The notes under the pieces: model-generated
The model's input: only the letters and a program-made list of their open reading frames with translations
Told to the model about the DNA's origin: nothing
Database searches by the model: none
Part shown: in pieces, positions 1-5,466 of the stretch
Layout of the letters: every line of letters starts with the position of its first letter
How positions within the stretch are numbered: position 1 is the stretch's first letter
Translations under genes and position numbers: made by a program
From: Sphingobacteriaceae bacterium
GTDB taxonomy: Bacteria; Bacteroidota; Bacteroidia; Sphingobacteriales; Sphingobacteriaceae
DNA: 8,243 nt
Reading direction: 5' to 3'
Assembly: GCA_947458775.1 (NCBI GenBank)
Contig: CANGZX010000024.1
Coordinates: 1 to 8,243 of the forward strand

Positions 1-609
1 ATTTTGAAATAACTCCCCCAACATCAACACATCTATTGGGGTGGTATTTTTAGAATGATCGTGGTTGTTGAAATTGGAATAGCCATACATGTGGCCACAC
101 CAATTTACAATGGCTCCTTGTATGGGACCCATTAAAAAATGAATAGGCAGAAATAAAAACATCCACCAATGGGTTGCAAAAACTACATAAAATATAACGT
201 ACAACACACCAAAAGCTAGTCGAGAATAGGTGCTCGAACCAATGGTATCTAAAAGTGGCCATTCGGGATAATTGCCTTTAAACTCGCTTTCGGGCTCTTT
301 TGCTCGAAGCAAAAACTGCCGAAAAATACCACCGGTAGTATACATCATTATAAAAATGTTTTTAAAATAATGTGGCGAATGGGGGTCTTTCTCCGTATCG
401 CTATAGGCATGGTGCATGCGGTGTAACACGGCATAGGCTCTGGGGTTTAAAAAACTAGAACCCTGAAATAAAAAGGTGAGGATATAAAAAAATTTCTCCC
501 AAAACGGATTAAGCGTAAACATTTTGTGAGAAGCGTAGCGGTGCAAAAAAAAGGTTTGGAAAAAGAGGGAAAGAAACCAATGGGCTAGTAAAAAGACAAA
601 AATAATCAT
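1..609 (-). CDS. Membrane fatty acid desaturase (acyl-CoA/acyl-lipid delta-9 type), C-terminus cut by window edge
   Basis: This is an integral-membrane di-iron desaturase expected to insert a cis double bond into saturated acyl chains and so tune membrane fluidity. The 203 visible codons stay open to base 1. Seen directly: histidine box I HRYASH (residues 23-28), box II HRMHH (63-67), the motif SDTEKDPHSP (70-79), and NWCGH (169-173), whose Asn and His match metal ligands known from stearoyl-CoA desaturases. The last visible residues, GELFQN (198-203), are the beginning of box III; the HH pair would lie just outside the window. Hydrophobic stretches occur at about 1-22, 38-56 and 131-160. ATG at 609 is the first start after an in-frame stop, and no Shine-Dalgarno sequence precedes it. 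The preferred substrate (CoA, ACP or lipid) cannot be read from the sequence. Family assignment is secure; delta-9 regiospecificity is inferred from family resemblance. Confidence 0.9.
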   Translation of the reverse strand, partial: MIIFVFLLAHWFLSLFFQTFFLHRYASHKMFTLNPFWEKFFYILTFLFQGSSFLNPRAYAVLHRMHHAYSDTEKDPHSPHYFKNIFIMMYTTGGIFRQFLLRAKEPESEFKGNYPEWPLLDTIGSSTYSRLAFGVLYVIFYVVFATHWWMFLFLPIHFLMGPIQGAIVNWCGHMYGYSNFNNHDHSKNTTPIDVLMLGELFQN

Positions 610-679
610 GCACGTATCGTTTTTAGCGGGGATAAGCTATAAGGATACGGTTTATTTATCAGATAATCAGTATTTTATT

Positions 680-713
680 AAAAAAATGCCATATCCGGTA
701 AAAGATATGGCAT
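680..713 (-). terminator. Rho-independent terminator of the four-TM membrane protein gene
   Basis: Arms 686-695 and 704-713 form a perfect 10-bp stem (ATGCCATATC and its complement) around an 8-nt loop. Read on the minus strand, a run of seven T follows (680-686, overlapping the base of the stem). No T-run lies on the other side, so it acts only in the minus direction. It sits 25 bases past the stop of the minus-strand gene at 738-1157 and should keep that gene separate from the downstream desaturase, which would then need its own promoter within about 610-680. I see no convincing TAnnTTTG box there. Confidence 0.88.
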
Positions 714-737
714 CTGTACATAAAAGGCAGTGGTGGC

Positions 738-1157
738 TTATTTTGTAGCGCCTGCACCAAGTACCCAAGCCACTACAGCTCCGGTAATAGAAGCTAGCAC
801 GGTTGCGGCTAAAATGTCTACCGCAACTGCGTTTAGGGTAGTAATATTAGTAGTTCCATACATGGTGAAATCTATGGCACCAGCCACTAAAAAACCAACC
901 CACGCACCCGATTTGGCTCCTGTGGCAGCAGTTTTAACATGCCCTACACAGGAGAAAATATAGGAAAGGAAAAATCCATACAATAAACTGCCCAAGCCAA
1001 TTGACCACAATAGCATGTCTACACGGTTTACACCCAAAGCCAGGCCAGCATTTTCTTCCATGTAATCCATTAATAACATGCCGTAAATAAGCCAGCCAAG
1101 CAAAAAGTGAACAATACCACCTAAAATACCAGCTAAAAAGTAATTTTTTGAGTTCAT
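738..1157 (-). CDS. Small four-helix integral membrane protein of unknown function (DUF1761-like)
   Basis: The product is a 139-residue, very hydrophobic protein with four predicted membrane helices at about residues 5-29, 47-69, 81-100 and 107-135. Short polar loops separate them, including an acidic stretch DYMEEN (31-36). Small-residue patterns such as GILGG and GAKSGAWVGF suggest tight helix packing. It resembles a set of conserved Bacteroidota proteins of similar size that I associate with DUF1761; that link comes from memory and is not certain. No catalytic residues or ligand motifs are recognisable, so no function is assigned. The ATG at 1157 gives a sensible first helix, and no Shine-Dalgarno sequence precedes it. 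The gene is transcribed away from the ribosomal protein operon and ends before a strong terminator, so it is probably monocistronic. Confidence 0.75.
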   Translation of the reverse strand: MNSKNYFLAGILGGIVHFLLGWLIYGMLLMDYMEENAGLALGVNRVDMLLWSIGLGSLLYGFFLSYIFSCVGHVKTAATGAKSGAWVGFLVAGAIDFTMYGTTNITTLNAVAVDILAATVLASITGAVVAWVLGAGATK

Positions 1158-1193
1158 AAATCAATGAAATTAAGTAAATAATGAGTTAATTAT

Positions 1194-1239
1194 AATTAGG
1201 TTACGCTATTCATCACTAGTAAAAATACCGAACCTAATT
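1194..1239. repeat. Intergenic inverted repeat, possible operator
   Basis: A perfect 9-bp inverted repeat is present: AATTAGGTT at 1194-1202 and its complement at 1231-1239, separated by 28 bases. It lies 37-82 bases upstream of the start of the minus-strand membrane protein gene. The spacer includes TATTTTTA on the minus strand, one base off the Bacteroidota -7 box TAnnTTTG. The wide spacing fits a pair of protein binding sites better than an RNA hairpin. In AT-rich DNA such a repeat may also arise by chance, and no regulator can be named. Confidence 0.3.
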
Positions 1240-1297
1240 TTAAATGTTAACGTAGTTGGGGCAATATTATTGGCTGCTTAAAAATTTACACCAATCA

Positions 1298-1328
1298 TTT
1301 GAAATTTAAGAGAATAAGGCTATCTTTG
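1298..1328 (+). promoter_or_regulatory. Bacteroidota-type promoter of the rplM-rpsI-rpsB-tsf operon
   Basis: TTTG at 1298-1301 and TATCTTTG at 1321-1328, followed by C, match the known Bacteroidota consensus TTTG / TAnnTTTG (the -33 and -7 elements) with a 19-base spacer. This predicts a transcription start at about 1331-1335 and a leader of about 50 bases before the rplM start at 1384. It is the best match to the consensus in the window, as expected for a highly expressed ribosomal protein operon. The start site is inferred, not observed. Confidence 0.85.
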
Positions 1329-1331
1329 CAG

Positions 1332-1349
1332 TCCCCAATTTTTTGGGGA
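1332..1349 (+). other. Hairpin at the predicted 5' end of the rplM mRNA leader
   Basis: TCCCCAA (1332-1338) pairs with TTGGGGA (1343-1349) around a four-T loop, giving a 7-bp stem. It begins at or very near the transcription start predicted from the -7 box at 1321-1328. No T-run follows, so it is not a terminator of the usual kind. A stem at the 5' terminus could protect the mRNA or form part of an autoregulatory ribosomal-protein leader. The remaining leader (1350-1383) is AT-rich and looks unstructured. If transcription begins a few bases later than predicted, the stem would be incomplete. Confidence 0.5.
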
Positions 1350-1383
1350 TAAACTAATTTATTAATTAAATAAACAAAAGCAA

Positions 1384-1827
1384 GTGAATACGTTAAGTTA
1401 CAAAACTGTCTCTGCCAAGAAAACGACCGTTAACAAACAATGGGTAGTTGTTGACGCTCAAGGAGAGATTTTGGGGCGCTTGTCTTCTAAAATCGCAATG
1501 ATTGTAAGAGGAAAAAACAAGCCATCGTACACCCCACACGTAGACTGCGGAGATAACGTAATTGTTATTAATGCAGACAAGGTTAAACTGACCGGAAACA
1601 AATTCAGCGAAAAGCAGTATGTTTCCTATACCGGCTATCCAGGCGGTCAGCGTTTCATTTCTCCGAAGGAGTTAATGGCCAAACATCCGGAACGTGTAGT
1701 AGAAAAAGCCGTTCGCGGTATGTTACCTAAAAATCGTTTGGGCCGTGCAATTTACAAGAACCTGTATGTATATGCAGGAACTGATCATCCGCACGCTGCA
1801 CAAAATCCTACAACCATTAAACTTTAA
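1384..1827 (+). CDS. rplM: Large-subunit ribosomal protein uL13 (L13)
   Basis: The product is 147 residues, the normal length, and is an early-assembling 23S rRNA-binding protein of the 50S subunit. Visible family features are W20 with VVVDAQGEILGRL (21-33), HVDCGDNVIVINA (52-64), TGYPGG (83-88), AVRGMLPKNRLG (109-120) and YAGTDHPHAAQ (130-140). The start is GTG at 1384: the N-terminus MNTLSYKT lines up with Bacteroidota homologues, an in-frame stop lies at 1363-1365, and no ATG lies between. There is no Shine-Dalgarno sequence, only A-rich leader. It is the first gene of the operon, behind the promoter at 1298-1328, and is followed by rpsI after 11 bases, the conserved L13-S9 pairing of bacteria. 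Confidence 0.98.
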   Translation: MNTLSYKTVSAKKTTVNKQWVVVDAQGEILGRLSSKIAMIVRGKNKPSYTPHVDCGDNVIVINADKVKLTGNKFSEKQYVSYTGYPGGQRFISPKELMAKHPERVVEKAVRGMLPKNRLGRAIYKNLYVYAGTDHPHAAQNPTTIKL

Positions 1828-1831
1828 GGAG
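1825..1831 (+). promoter_or_regulatory. Shine-Dalgarno sequence of rpsI
   Basis: TAAGGAG at 1825-1831 overlaps the rplM stop codon and lies 7 bases before the rpsI ATG, which is standard spacing. Such a site is notable because Bacteroidota ribosomes generally make little use of Shine-Dalgarno pairing, and most genes in this window have none. It may support reinitiation after rplM. Confidence 0.75.
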
Positions 1832-1838
1832 AAAGAAA

Positions 1839-2225
1839 ATGTCAACAACAAACACTTCGGGAAGAAGAAAAACTGCTGTTGCCCGCATTTATTTAACTGA
1901 GGGTAGCGGCAACATTACCGTAAACGGTAAAGATTACAAAGAGTATTTTCCAACATTGCCCTTGCAATACATTGTTACTCAATCAACAGAAGTTAGCGGA
2001 TCTACCGGTAAATTTGATGTAAAAGTAAATGTAGCAGGTGGTGGTGTTAAAGGACAGGCAGAAGCCGTTCGTTTGGCAATTGCGAAAGCAATTGTTGAGC
2101 TAGATCCGGAAACTAAACCTTCATTGAGAGCTAAAGGCATTATGACCCGCGATGACCGTATGGTTGAGCGTAAGAAACCAGGTCGTAAGAAAGCACGTAA
2201 GCGCTTCCAATTCAGTAAACGTTAA
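1839..2225 (+). CDS. rpsI: Small-subunit ribosomal protein uS9 (S9)
   Basis: The product is 128 residues, the usual length. It binds the 3' major domain of 16S rRNA in the head of the 30S subunit, and its C-terminal tail contacts P-site tRNA. The sequence shows GRRKTAVAR (8-16), VAGGGVKGQAEAVRLAIAKAI (split over 65-85), a basic stretch TRDDRMVERKK (103-113), and the conserved C-terminal end QFSKR (124-128), whose final Arg is the one that reaches the tRNA anticodon stem-loop. The ATG at 1839 follows a good Shine-Dalgarno sequence. The gene sits 11 bases after rplM and 19 bases before rpsB, so the three are surely cotranscribed. Confidence 0.98.
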   Translation: MSTTNTSGRRKTAVARIYLTEGSGNITVNGKDYKEYFPTLPLQYIVTQSTEVSGSTGKFDVKVNVAGGGVKGQAEAVRLAIAKAIVELDPETKPSLRAKGIMTRDDRMVERKKPGRKKARKRFQFSKR

Positions 2226-2229
2226 TTTC

Positions 2230-2235
2230 AGGAGG
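2230..2235 (+). promoter_or_regulatory. Shine-Dalgarno sequence of rpsB
   Basis: AGGAGG at 2230-2235 is a full-strength match to the canonical anti-Shine-Dalgarno, 9 bases before the ATG at 2245. It fixes the rpsB start there and argues against upstream in-frame starts inside rpsI. It is one of only two such sites in the window; pyrH, frr, the exporter, rplM and both left-hand genes have none. Confidence 0.85.
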
Positions 2236-2244
2236 ATCAAAAAA

Positions 2245-3087
2245 ATGGCTAGAACAACATATCAAGACTTATTGGATGCAGGTGTACACTTTGGTCACCT
2301 TACCCGCAAATGGGATCCAAAAATGGCGCCTTACATTTTCATGGAACGTAACGGCATCCACATTATCGATTTAAATAAAACATTAACTAAAGTAGAAGAA
2401 AGTGCTGCTGCGATTAAACAAATTGTTAAATCGGGCCGTAAAGTACTTTTCGTATCTACTAAAAAACAAGCGAAAGATATCGTAGCTGAACAAGCAAAAT
2501 CTGTAGGCATGCCTTACGTAACCGAACGTTGGTTAGGTGGTATGTTAACCAATTTTGCTACCGTGCGTAAGTCCATTAAAAAGATGTCTAACATCGATAA
2601 AATGACTCAAGACGGTACTTACGATGTATTGTCGAAAAAAGAAAAATTAATGATTCAGCGTGAGCGCATCAAATTAGAATCTCTATTAGGAGGTATTGCC
2701 GATTTGAACCGTTTACCTGCTGCATTATTTTTAGTTGATGTGAAAAAAGAACACATCGCGGTTGCTGAGGCATTGAAGTTAAATATCCCAACCTTTGCAA
2801 TGGTGGATACAAACTCCGATCCTTCAAACATCGATTTCCCAATTCCGGCAAACGATGACGCTACTAAATCTATTACCTTAATTACCGATATCATTATCAA
2901 AGCAATTCAGGAAGGTTTAGAAGAGCGTAAACGTGAGAAAGACGAAGAAACCGACAAAGAAGGTGCAGCTGAAAAAGCAAAAGTAGATGCCGCTCCGGCA
3001 ACAGAAGTAGCTAGCGCTACTCCAGGTAAAAGAGCACGCAAAACTACTGCCAAAGCAGAGGCTGAAACCGAAAAAACAGAAGAGTAA
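2245..3087 (+). CDS. rpsB: Small-subunit ribosomal protein uS2 (S2) with charged C-terminal extension
   Basis: The product is 280 residues and a late-assembling 30S protein needed for mRNA binding near the platform and for bS1 attachment where present. Family features are GVHFGH (13-18), P29-YIF-ERNGIHIIDL (about 29-43), RWLGGMLTN (95-103), and DTNSDP (188-193). The conserved fold ends at about residue 228; residues 229-280 form a low-complexity tail rich in Glu, Lys and Ala. That makes the protein some 40 residues longer than the 241-residue E. coli protein. The open frame continues upstream into rpsI, but the ATG at 2245 is correct: MARTTYQDLLDAGVHFGH matches family N-termini and the Shine-Dalgarno sequence stands before it. 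It precedes tsf, as in most bacteria. Confidence 0.98.
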   Translation: MARTTYQDLLDAGVHFGHLTRKWDPKMAPYIFMERNGIHIIDLNKTLTKVEESAAAIKQIVKSGRKVLFVSTKKQAKDIVAEQAKSVGMPYVTERWLGGMLTNFATVRKSIKKMSNIDKMTQDGTYDVLSKKEKLMIQRERIKLESLLGGIADLNRLPAALFLVDVKKEHIAVAEALKLNIPTFAMVDTNSDPSNIDFPIPANDDATKSITLITDIIIKAIQEGLEERKREKDEETDKEGAAEKAKVDAAPATEVASATPGKRARKTTAKAEAETEKTEE

Positions 3088-3094
3088 TATTTAA

Positions 3095-3154
3095 TTGTGG
3101 GTTGCAAGTTGTGTGTTGTGGGCTTACTTGCAACCCATAACTTACAACCCACAT
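3095..3154. repeat. Inverted heptamer-repeat hairpin between rpsB and tsf
   Basis: On the plus strand four heptamers follow each other without gaps: TTGTGGG (3095), TTGCAAG (3102), TTGTGTG (3109) and TTGTGGG (3116). After the four bases CTTA (3123-3126), four more occur in inverted orientation: CTTGCAA (3127), CCCATAA (3134), CTTACAA (3141) and CCCACAT (3148). Folding the halves gives a 28-position stem with a 4-base loop: 21 Watson-Crick pairs, 4 G-U wobbles and 3 mismatches. A shifted register gives a perfect 12-bp stem (3098-3109 with 3126-3137). No T-run follows, so it is not an ordinary intrinsic terminator. It fills most of the 96-base gap and could tune tsf expression or mRNA stability, or be a copy of a dispersed repeat. 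Confidence 0.88.
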
Positions 3155-3183
3155 GTATTTAAAACCTATTAAAAAGAGAAAAA

Positions 3184-4023
3184 ATGTCTACAGTACAAAT
3201 TTCTGCAGCAGATGTAAATAAACTACGCCAACAAACAGGCGCTGGTATGATGGATTGCAAAAAAGCTTTAGTAGAAGCAAACGGCGATTTTGATGCAGCT
3301 GTTGATTATTTACGTAAAAAAGGGGCAAAAGTAGCCGCTAGCCGTTCAGACCGTGAGTCTAACGAAGGAGTAGTTATTGCTAAAACTACTGCCGATGGTA
3401 AAAGAGGTATTATAGTTGAAGTAAACTGCGAAACAGATTTCGTAGCTAAAAATACCGACTTTATTGCCTTTGCAACCAGCATTGCAGAGTTAGCCATTGC
3501 CAACAACCCAGCAAGCATTGAGGCTTTAACCGAATTAGAATTAAACGGCACTAAATTAGCCGATCAAATTTTAGATCAAACTGGTAAAATTGGCGAAAAA
3601 ATTGGCGTATCTAAATACGAAGTAATAAGCGGCGAAAAAGTAGTAGCCTATATTCACGGAAACTACCGTTTAGGTGTATTGGTTTCATTAAGCGCTAACG
3701 TAGCCGATGCTGATGAAGCAGGAAAAGACGTTGCCATGCAAATTGCAGCCATGAATCCGGTTGCTCTTGATAAAGGCGATGTAGATGCCCGCACCATTGA
3801 ACGTGAGTTAGAAATTGCAAAAGACCAAATTCGTGCCGAAGGTAAACCAGAAGATATGGTAGAAAAAATTGCCGCCGGTAAATTAAATAAGTTCTACAAA
3901 GAATCAACCTTGTTAAACCAAGAGTTTGTAAAAGACTCATCGAAAACCGTTGCCCAGTTCCTTGACGGGGTTTCGAAAGGATTAACCGTTGTAAGCTTTA
4001 AACGAGTACAACTTGGTGCTTAA
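3184..4023 (+). CDS. tsf: Elongation factor Ts
   Basis: EF-Ts is the guanine-nucleotide exchange factor that releases GDP from EF-Tu in the cytoplasm. The 279-residue length is normal. The N-terminal UBA-like domain (about 5-47) contains VNKLRQQTGAGMMDCKKAL (11-29). The EF-Tu-contacting motif TDFVAKN is at 84-90, with the Asp-Phe pair (85-86) that disrupts the Mg site of EF-Tu. The core then runs to the conserved C-terminal part with LLNQEFVKD (243-251) and KTVAQFLDG (254-262). The ATG at 3184 has only an A-rich upstream sequence with a weak AAGAG. It follows rpsB across the heptamer hairpin, and a strong terminator stands directly after it, so it is the last gene of the operon. Confidence 0.98.
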   Translation: MSTVQISAADVNKLRQQTGAGMMDCKKALVEANGDFDAAVDYLRKKGAKVAASRSDRESNEGVVIAKTTADGKRGIIVEVNCETDFVAKNTDFIAFATSIAELAIANNPASIEALTELELNGTKLADQILDQTGKIGEKIGVSKYEVISGEKVVAYIHGNYRLGVLVSLSANVADADEAGKDVAMQIAAMNPVALDKGDVDARTIERELEIAKDQIRAEGKPEDMVEKIAAGKLNKFYKESTLLNQEFVKDSSKTVAQFLDGVSKGLTVVSFKRVQLGA

Positions 4024-4025
4024 TT

Positions 4026-4058
4026 AAAAATCCCCCAAAAAATCGGGGGATTTTTTTT
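4026..4058 (+). terminator. Rho-independent terminator of the rplM-rpsI-rpsB-tsf operon
   Basis: TCCCCC (4031-4036) pairs with GGGGGA (4045-4050) around an 8-nt loop. The stem can be extended by the five A (4026-4030) pairing with the T-run 4051-4058. A run of eight T after the GC-rich stem makes it a strong plus-strand terminator, starting 3 bases after the tsf stop. It separates the ribosomal operon from pyrH-frr. Confidence 0.93.
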
Positions 4059-4086
4059 GATCATATTTTTCTATCGCTATTTTTTT

Positions 4087-4094
4087 TATTTTTG
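4087..4094 (+). promoter_or_regulatory. Predicted -7 box of the pyrH-frr promoter
   Basis: TATTTTTG at 4087-4094 matches TAnnTTTG, 17 bases before the pyrH ATG, in the short gap after the tsf terminator. The predicted leader is only about 12-15 bases. No TTTG lies at the expected 19-21-base spacing; the nearest (4056-4059) is 27 bases away, so the -33 element is weak or absent. The T-rich context raises the chance of a random match, but pyrH needs a promoter after such a terminator. Confidence 0.55.
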
Positions 4095-4111
4095 ACAAAC
4101 CTCCCCAAGCA

Positions 4112-4816
4112 ATGAAATACAAACGTATACTCCTAAAACTTAGCGGCGAAGCCTTAATGGGCGAAAAACAATACGGTATTGATATTGACCGTGTAGCCCA
4201 ATACGCCAAAGATATACAAGCCGTACACGCACAAGGCATTGAAATTGCCTTGGTAATTGGAGGCGGCAATATATACCGCGGCCTAAGTGCCGAAAAAGCA
4301 GGAATGGATCGTGTGCAAGCCGATTATATGGGGATGTTGGCCACCGTAATTAACAGCATGGCCCTACAAGATGCACTCGAAAAAGTAGGTGTAAAAACCC
4401 GTTTACTCACCGCCATTAAAATGGAGCAAATTTGCGAACCATTCATCCGTCGCGGAGCCGTACGCCACCTCGAAAAGGGACGTATAGTTATATTTGGGGC
4501 CGGAACCGGCAACCCCTACTTTACTACCGACACGGCAGCCTCTTTACGTGCCGTTGAAATTAATGCCGATGTAGTATTAAAAGGCACCCGAGTAGATGGT
4601 ATTTACAGCGCCGACCCAGAAAAAGATGCTACTGCTACCCGTTTCGATGAAATTAGTTTTGCCGATGTATACAGCAAAAATCTCAACGTAATGGATATGA
4701 CCGCCTTTACCCTCTGCCAAGAAAATAATTTACCCATTATTGTGTTTGATATGAACAAACCGGGTAATTTCTTAAAATTGGCCAAAGGCGAACCTATAGG
4801 AACTTTAGTGAAATAA
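4112..4816 (+). CDS. pyrH: UMP kinase (uridylate kinase)
   Basis: UMP kinase phosphorylates UMP to UDP with ATP, a committed step of pyrimidine nucleotide supply. The bacterial enzyme is a cytoplasmic hexamer of the amino acid kinase fold and is typically activated by GTP and inhibited by UTP. The product is 234 residues, normal length. Visible motifs are KLSGEAL (9-15), the glycine-rich IGGGN-IYRG (49-57), GMLATVIN (74-81), the UMP-binding [13 protein letters not shown] (131-143), and [13 protein letters not shown] (157-169). No catalytic residue appears to be missing. The ATG at 4112 matches family N-termini; the bases before it (CCTCCCC) are the opposite of a Shine-Dalgarno sequence. The gene ends in two consecutive in-frame stops (TAATAA) and lies 17 bases before frr, with which it is cotranscribed. 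Confidence 0.98.
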   Translation: MKYKRILLKLSGEALMGEKQYGIDIDRVAQYAKDIQAVHAQGIEIALVIGGGNIYRGLSAEKAGMDRVQADYMGMLATVINSMALQDALEKVGVKTRLLTAIKMEQICEPFIRRGAVRHLEKGRIVIFGAGTGNPYFTTDTAASLRAVEINADVVLKGTRVDGIYSADPEKDATATRFDEISFADVYSKNLNVMDMTAFTLCQENNLPIIVFDMNKPGNFLKLAKGEPIGTLVK

Positions 4817-4833
4817 TAAACGATTGATAGAAC

Positions 4834-5397
4834 ATGAGCGAACTCATTAAAAAACAACTAGAAGATGCCAAGGCCACTATGGACAAGGCGATTGATCATA
4901 CCGAAGCAGAATTAAGCAAAATTCGGGCAGGGAAGGCCACGCCCTCTATGTTAGATGGCTTGATGGTAGATTATTACGGTACCCCAACACCCTTGAGCCA
5001 AATAGGTACGGTAAACACCCCAGATGCCCGTACGTTGGTTATTCAGCCATGGGAAAAAAGCTTATTAATGGTCATTGAAAAGTGTATTATGGAATCTAAC
5101 TTGGGCTTAAATCCACAAAACGATGGAAGCATTATCCGCTTAAACATACCACCATTAACCGAAGAGCGTAGAAAAGACTTGGTAAAAAAAGTGAAAGAAG
5201 AAGCAGAAAAAGGACGTATTGCCGTGCGTAATATTCGTAAAGATGCCAACGAAAAAATTAAAAAATTAAAAGCCGATGGCGTATCGGACGATGAGATTAA
5301 AGTAGGCGAAGCGGATGTTCAAAAATTAACCGATACCTATATAGCCAAGGTAGATGCACATGCCGAGGCCAAAGAAAAAGATATCATGACGGTTTAA
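4834..5397 (+). CDS. frr: Ribosome recycling factor (RRF)
   Basis: RRF splits post-termination ribosomes together with EF-G. The product is 187 residues, normal length, with a tRNA-like two-domain shape. The long three-helix bundle comprises residues 1-30 and about 107-187, and the small beta domain comprises about 31-105. Visible motifs are KIRAGKATP (29-37), VDYYGTPTPL (45-54), PPLTEERRK (106-114) and GRIAVRNIRKDAN (127-139), including the conserved Arg-Asn-x-Arg (132-135) that contacts 23S rRNA. The start ATG at 4834 has no Shine-Dalgarno sequence. A tandem stop (TAA TAG) ends the frame. It follows pyrH, a very common bacterial order, and is closed off by a terminator. Confidence 0.98.
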   Translation: MSELIKKQLEDAKATMDKAIDHTEAELSKIRAGKATPSMLDGLMVDYYGTPTPLSQIGTVNTPDARTLVIQPWEKSLLMVIEKCIMESNLGLNPQNDGSIIRLNIPPLTEERRKDLVKKVKEEAEKGRIAVRNIRKDANEKIKKLKADGVSDDEIKVGEADVQKLTDTYIAKVDAHAEAKEKDIMTV

Positions 5398-5418
5398 TAG
5401 CAATAAAAAAGTCATAAG

Positions 5419-5459
5419 CAAAGGGAATGGGGAAATACCTCGTTCCCTTTGTTATTTTT
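5419..5459 (+). terminator. Rho-independent terminator after frr
   Basis: Arms 5419-5432 and 5438-5451 form a continuous 14-bp stem containing two G-T wobbles, with the 5-base loop AAATA. The outer nine pairs (CAAAGGGAA with TTCCCTTTG) are perfect. The tract TTATTTTT (5452-5459) follows. It closes the pyrH-frr unit and overlaps the predicted -7 box of the next gene. Confidence 0.88.
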
Positions 5460-5460
5460 G
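5453..5460 (+). promoter_or_regulatory. Predicted -7 box of the ABC exporter gene, within the terminator T-tract
   Basis: TATTTTTG at 5453-5460, followed by T, matches TAnnTTTGY and lies 6 bases before the exporter ATG at 5467. If used, transcription would start at or a few bases from the start codon, giving a leaderless or nearly leaderless mRNA. No TTTG is present at the -33 position, which is occupied by the frr terminator stem. The match may be an accident of the T-rich tract. Confidence 0.4.
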
Positions 5461-5466
5461 TAACAC

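Noticed and set aside
50..262. 70-codon minus-strand frame within the desaturase gene
   Set aside because: It is another frame of the desaturase, whose own reading carries histidine boxes I and II.
730..963. Open frame of 77 codons on the plus strand
   Set aside because: It lies antisense within the membrane protein gene, resembles no protein I know, and is a by-product of that gene's composition.
934..1164. Alternative minus-strand frame overlapping the membrane protein gene
   Set aside because: It is shifted by one frame against a longer reading with clear helices, and its sequence is rich in Trp, Arg and Cys like an out-of-frame product.
1158..1383. tRNA or small RNA gene in the divergent intergenic region
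   Set aside because: No cloverleaf or conserved T-loop is visible. Only the promoter, the leader hairpin and the short inverted repeat could be supported.
2152..2244. Upstream in-frame extension of rpsB into rpsI
   Set aside because: The conserved uS2 N-terminus starts at 2245 behind a strong Shine-Dalgarno site; the 31 upstream codons are rpsI read out of frame.
3095..3154. CRISPR-like or intrinsic terminator reading of the rpsB-tsf repeat
   Set aside because: The units are 7 bases with no spacers, and no T-run follows the stem. Terminators elsewhere in the window all have clear T-runs.
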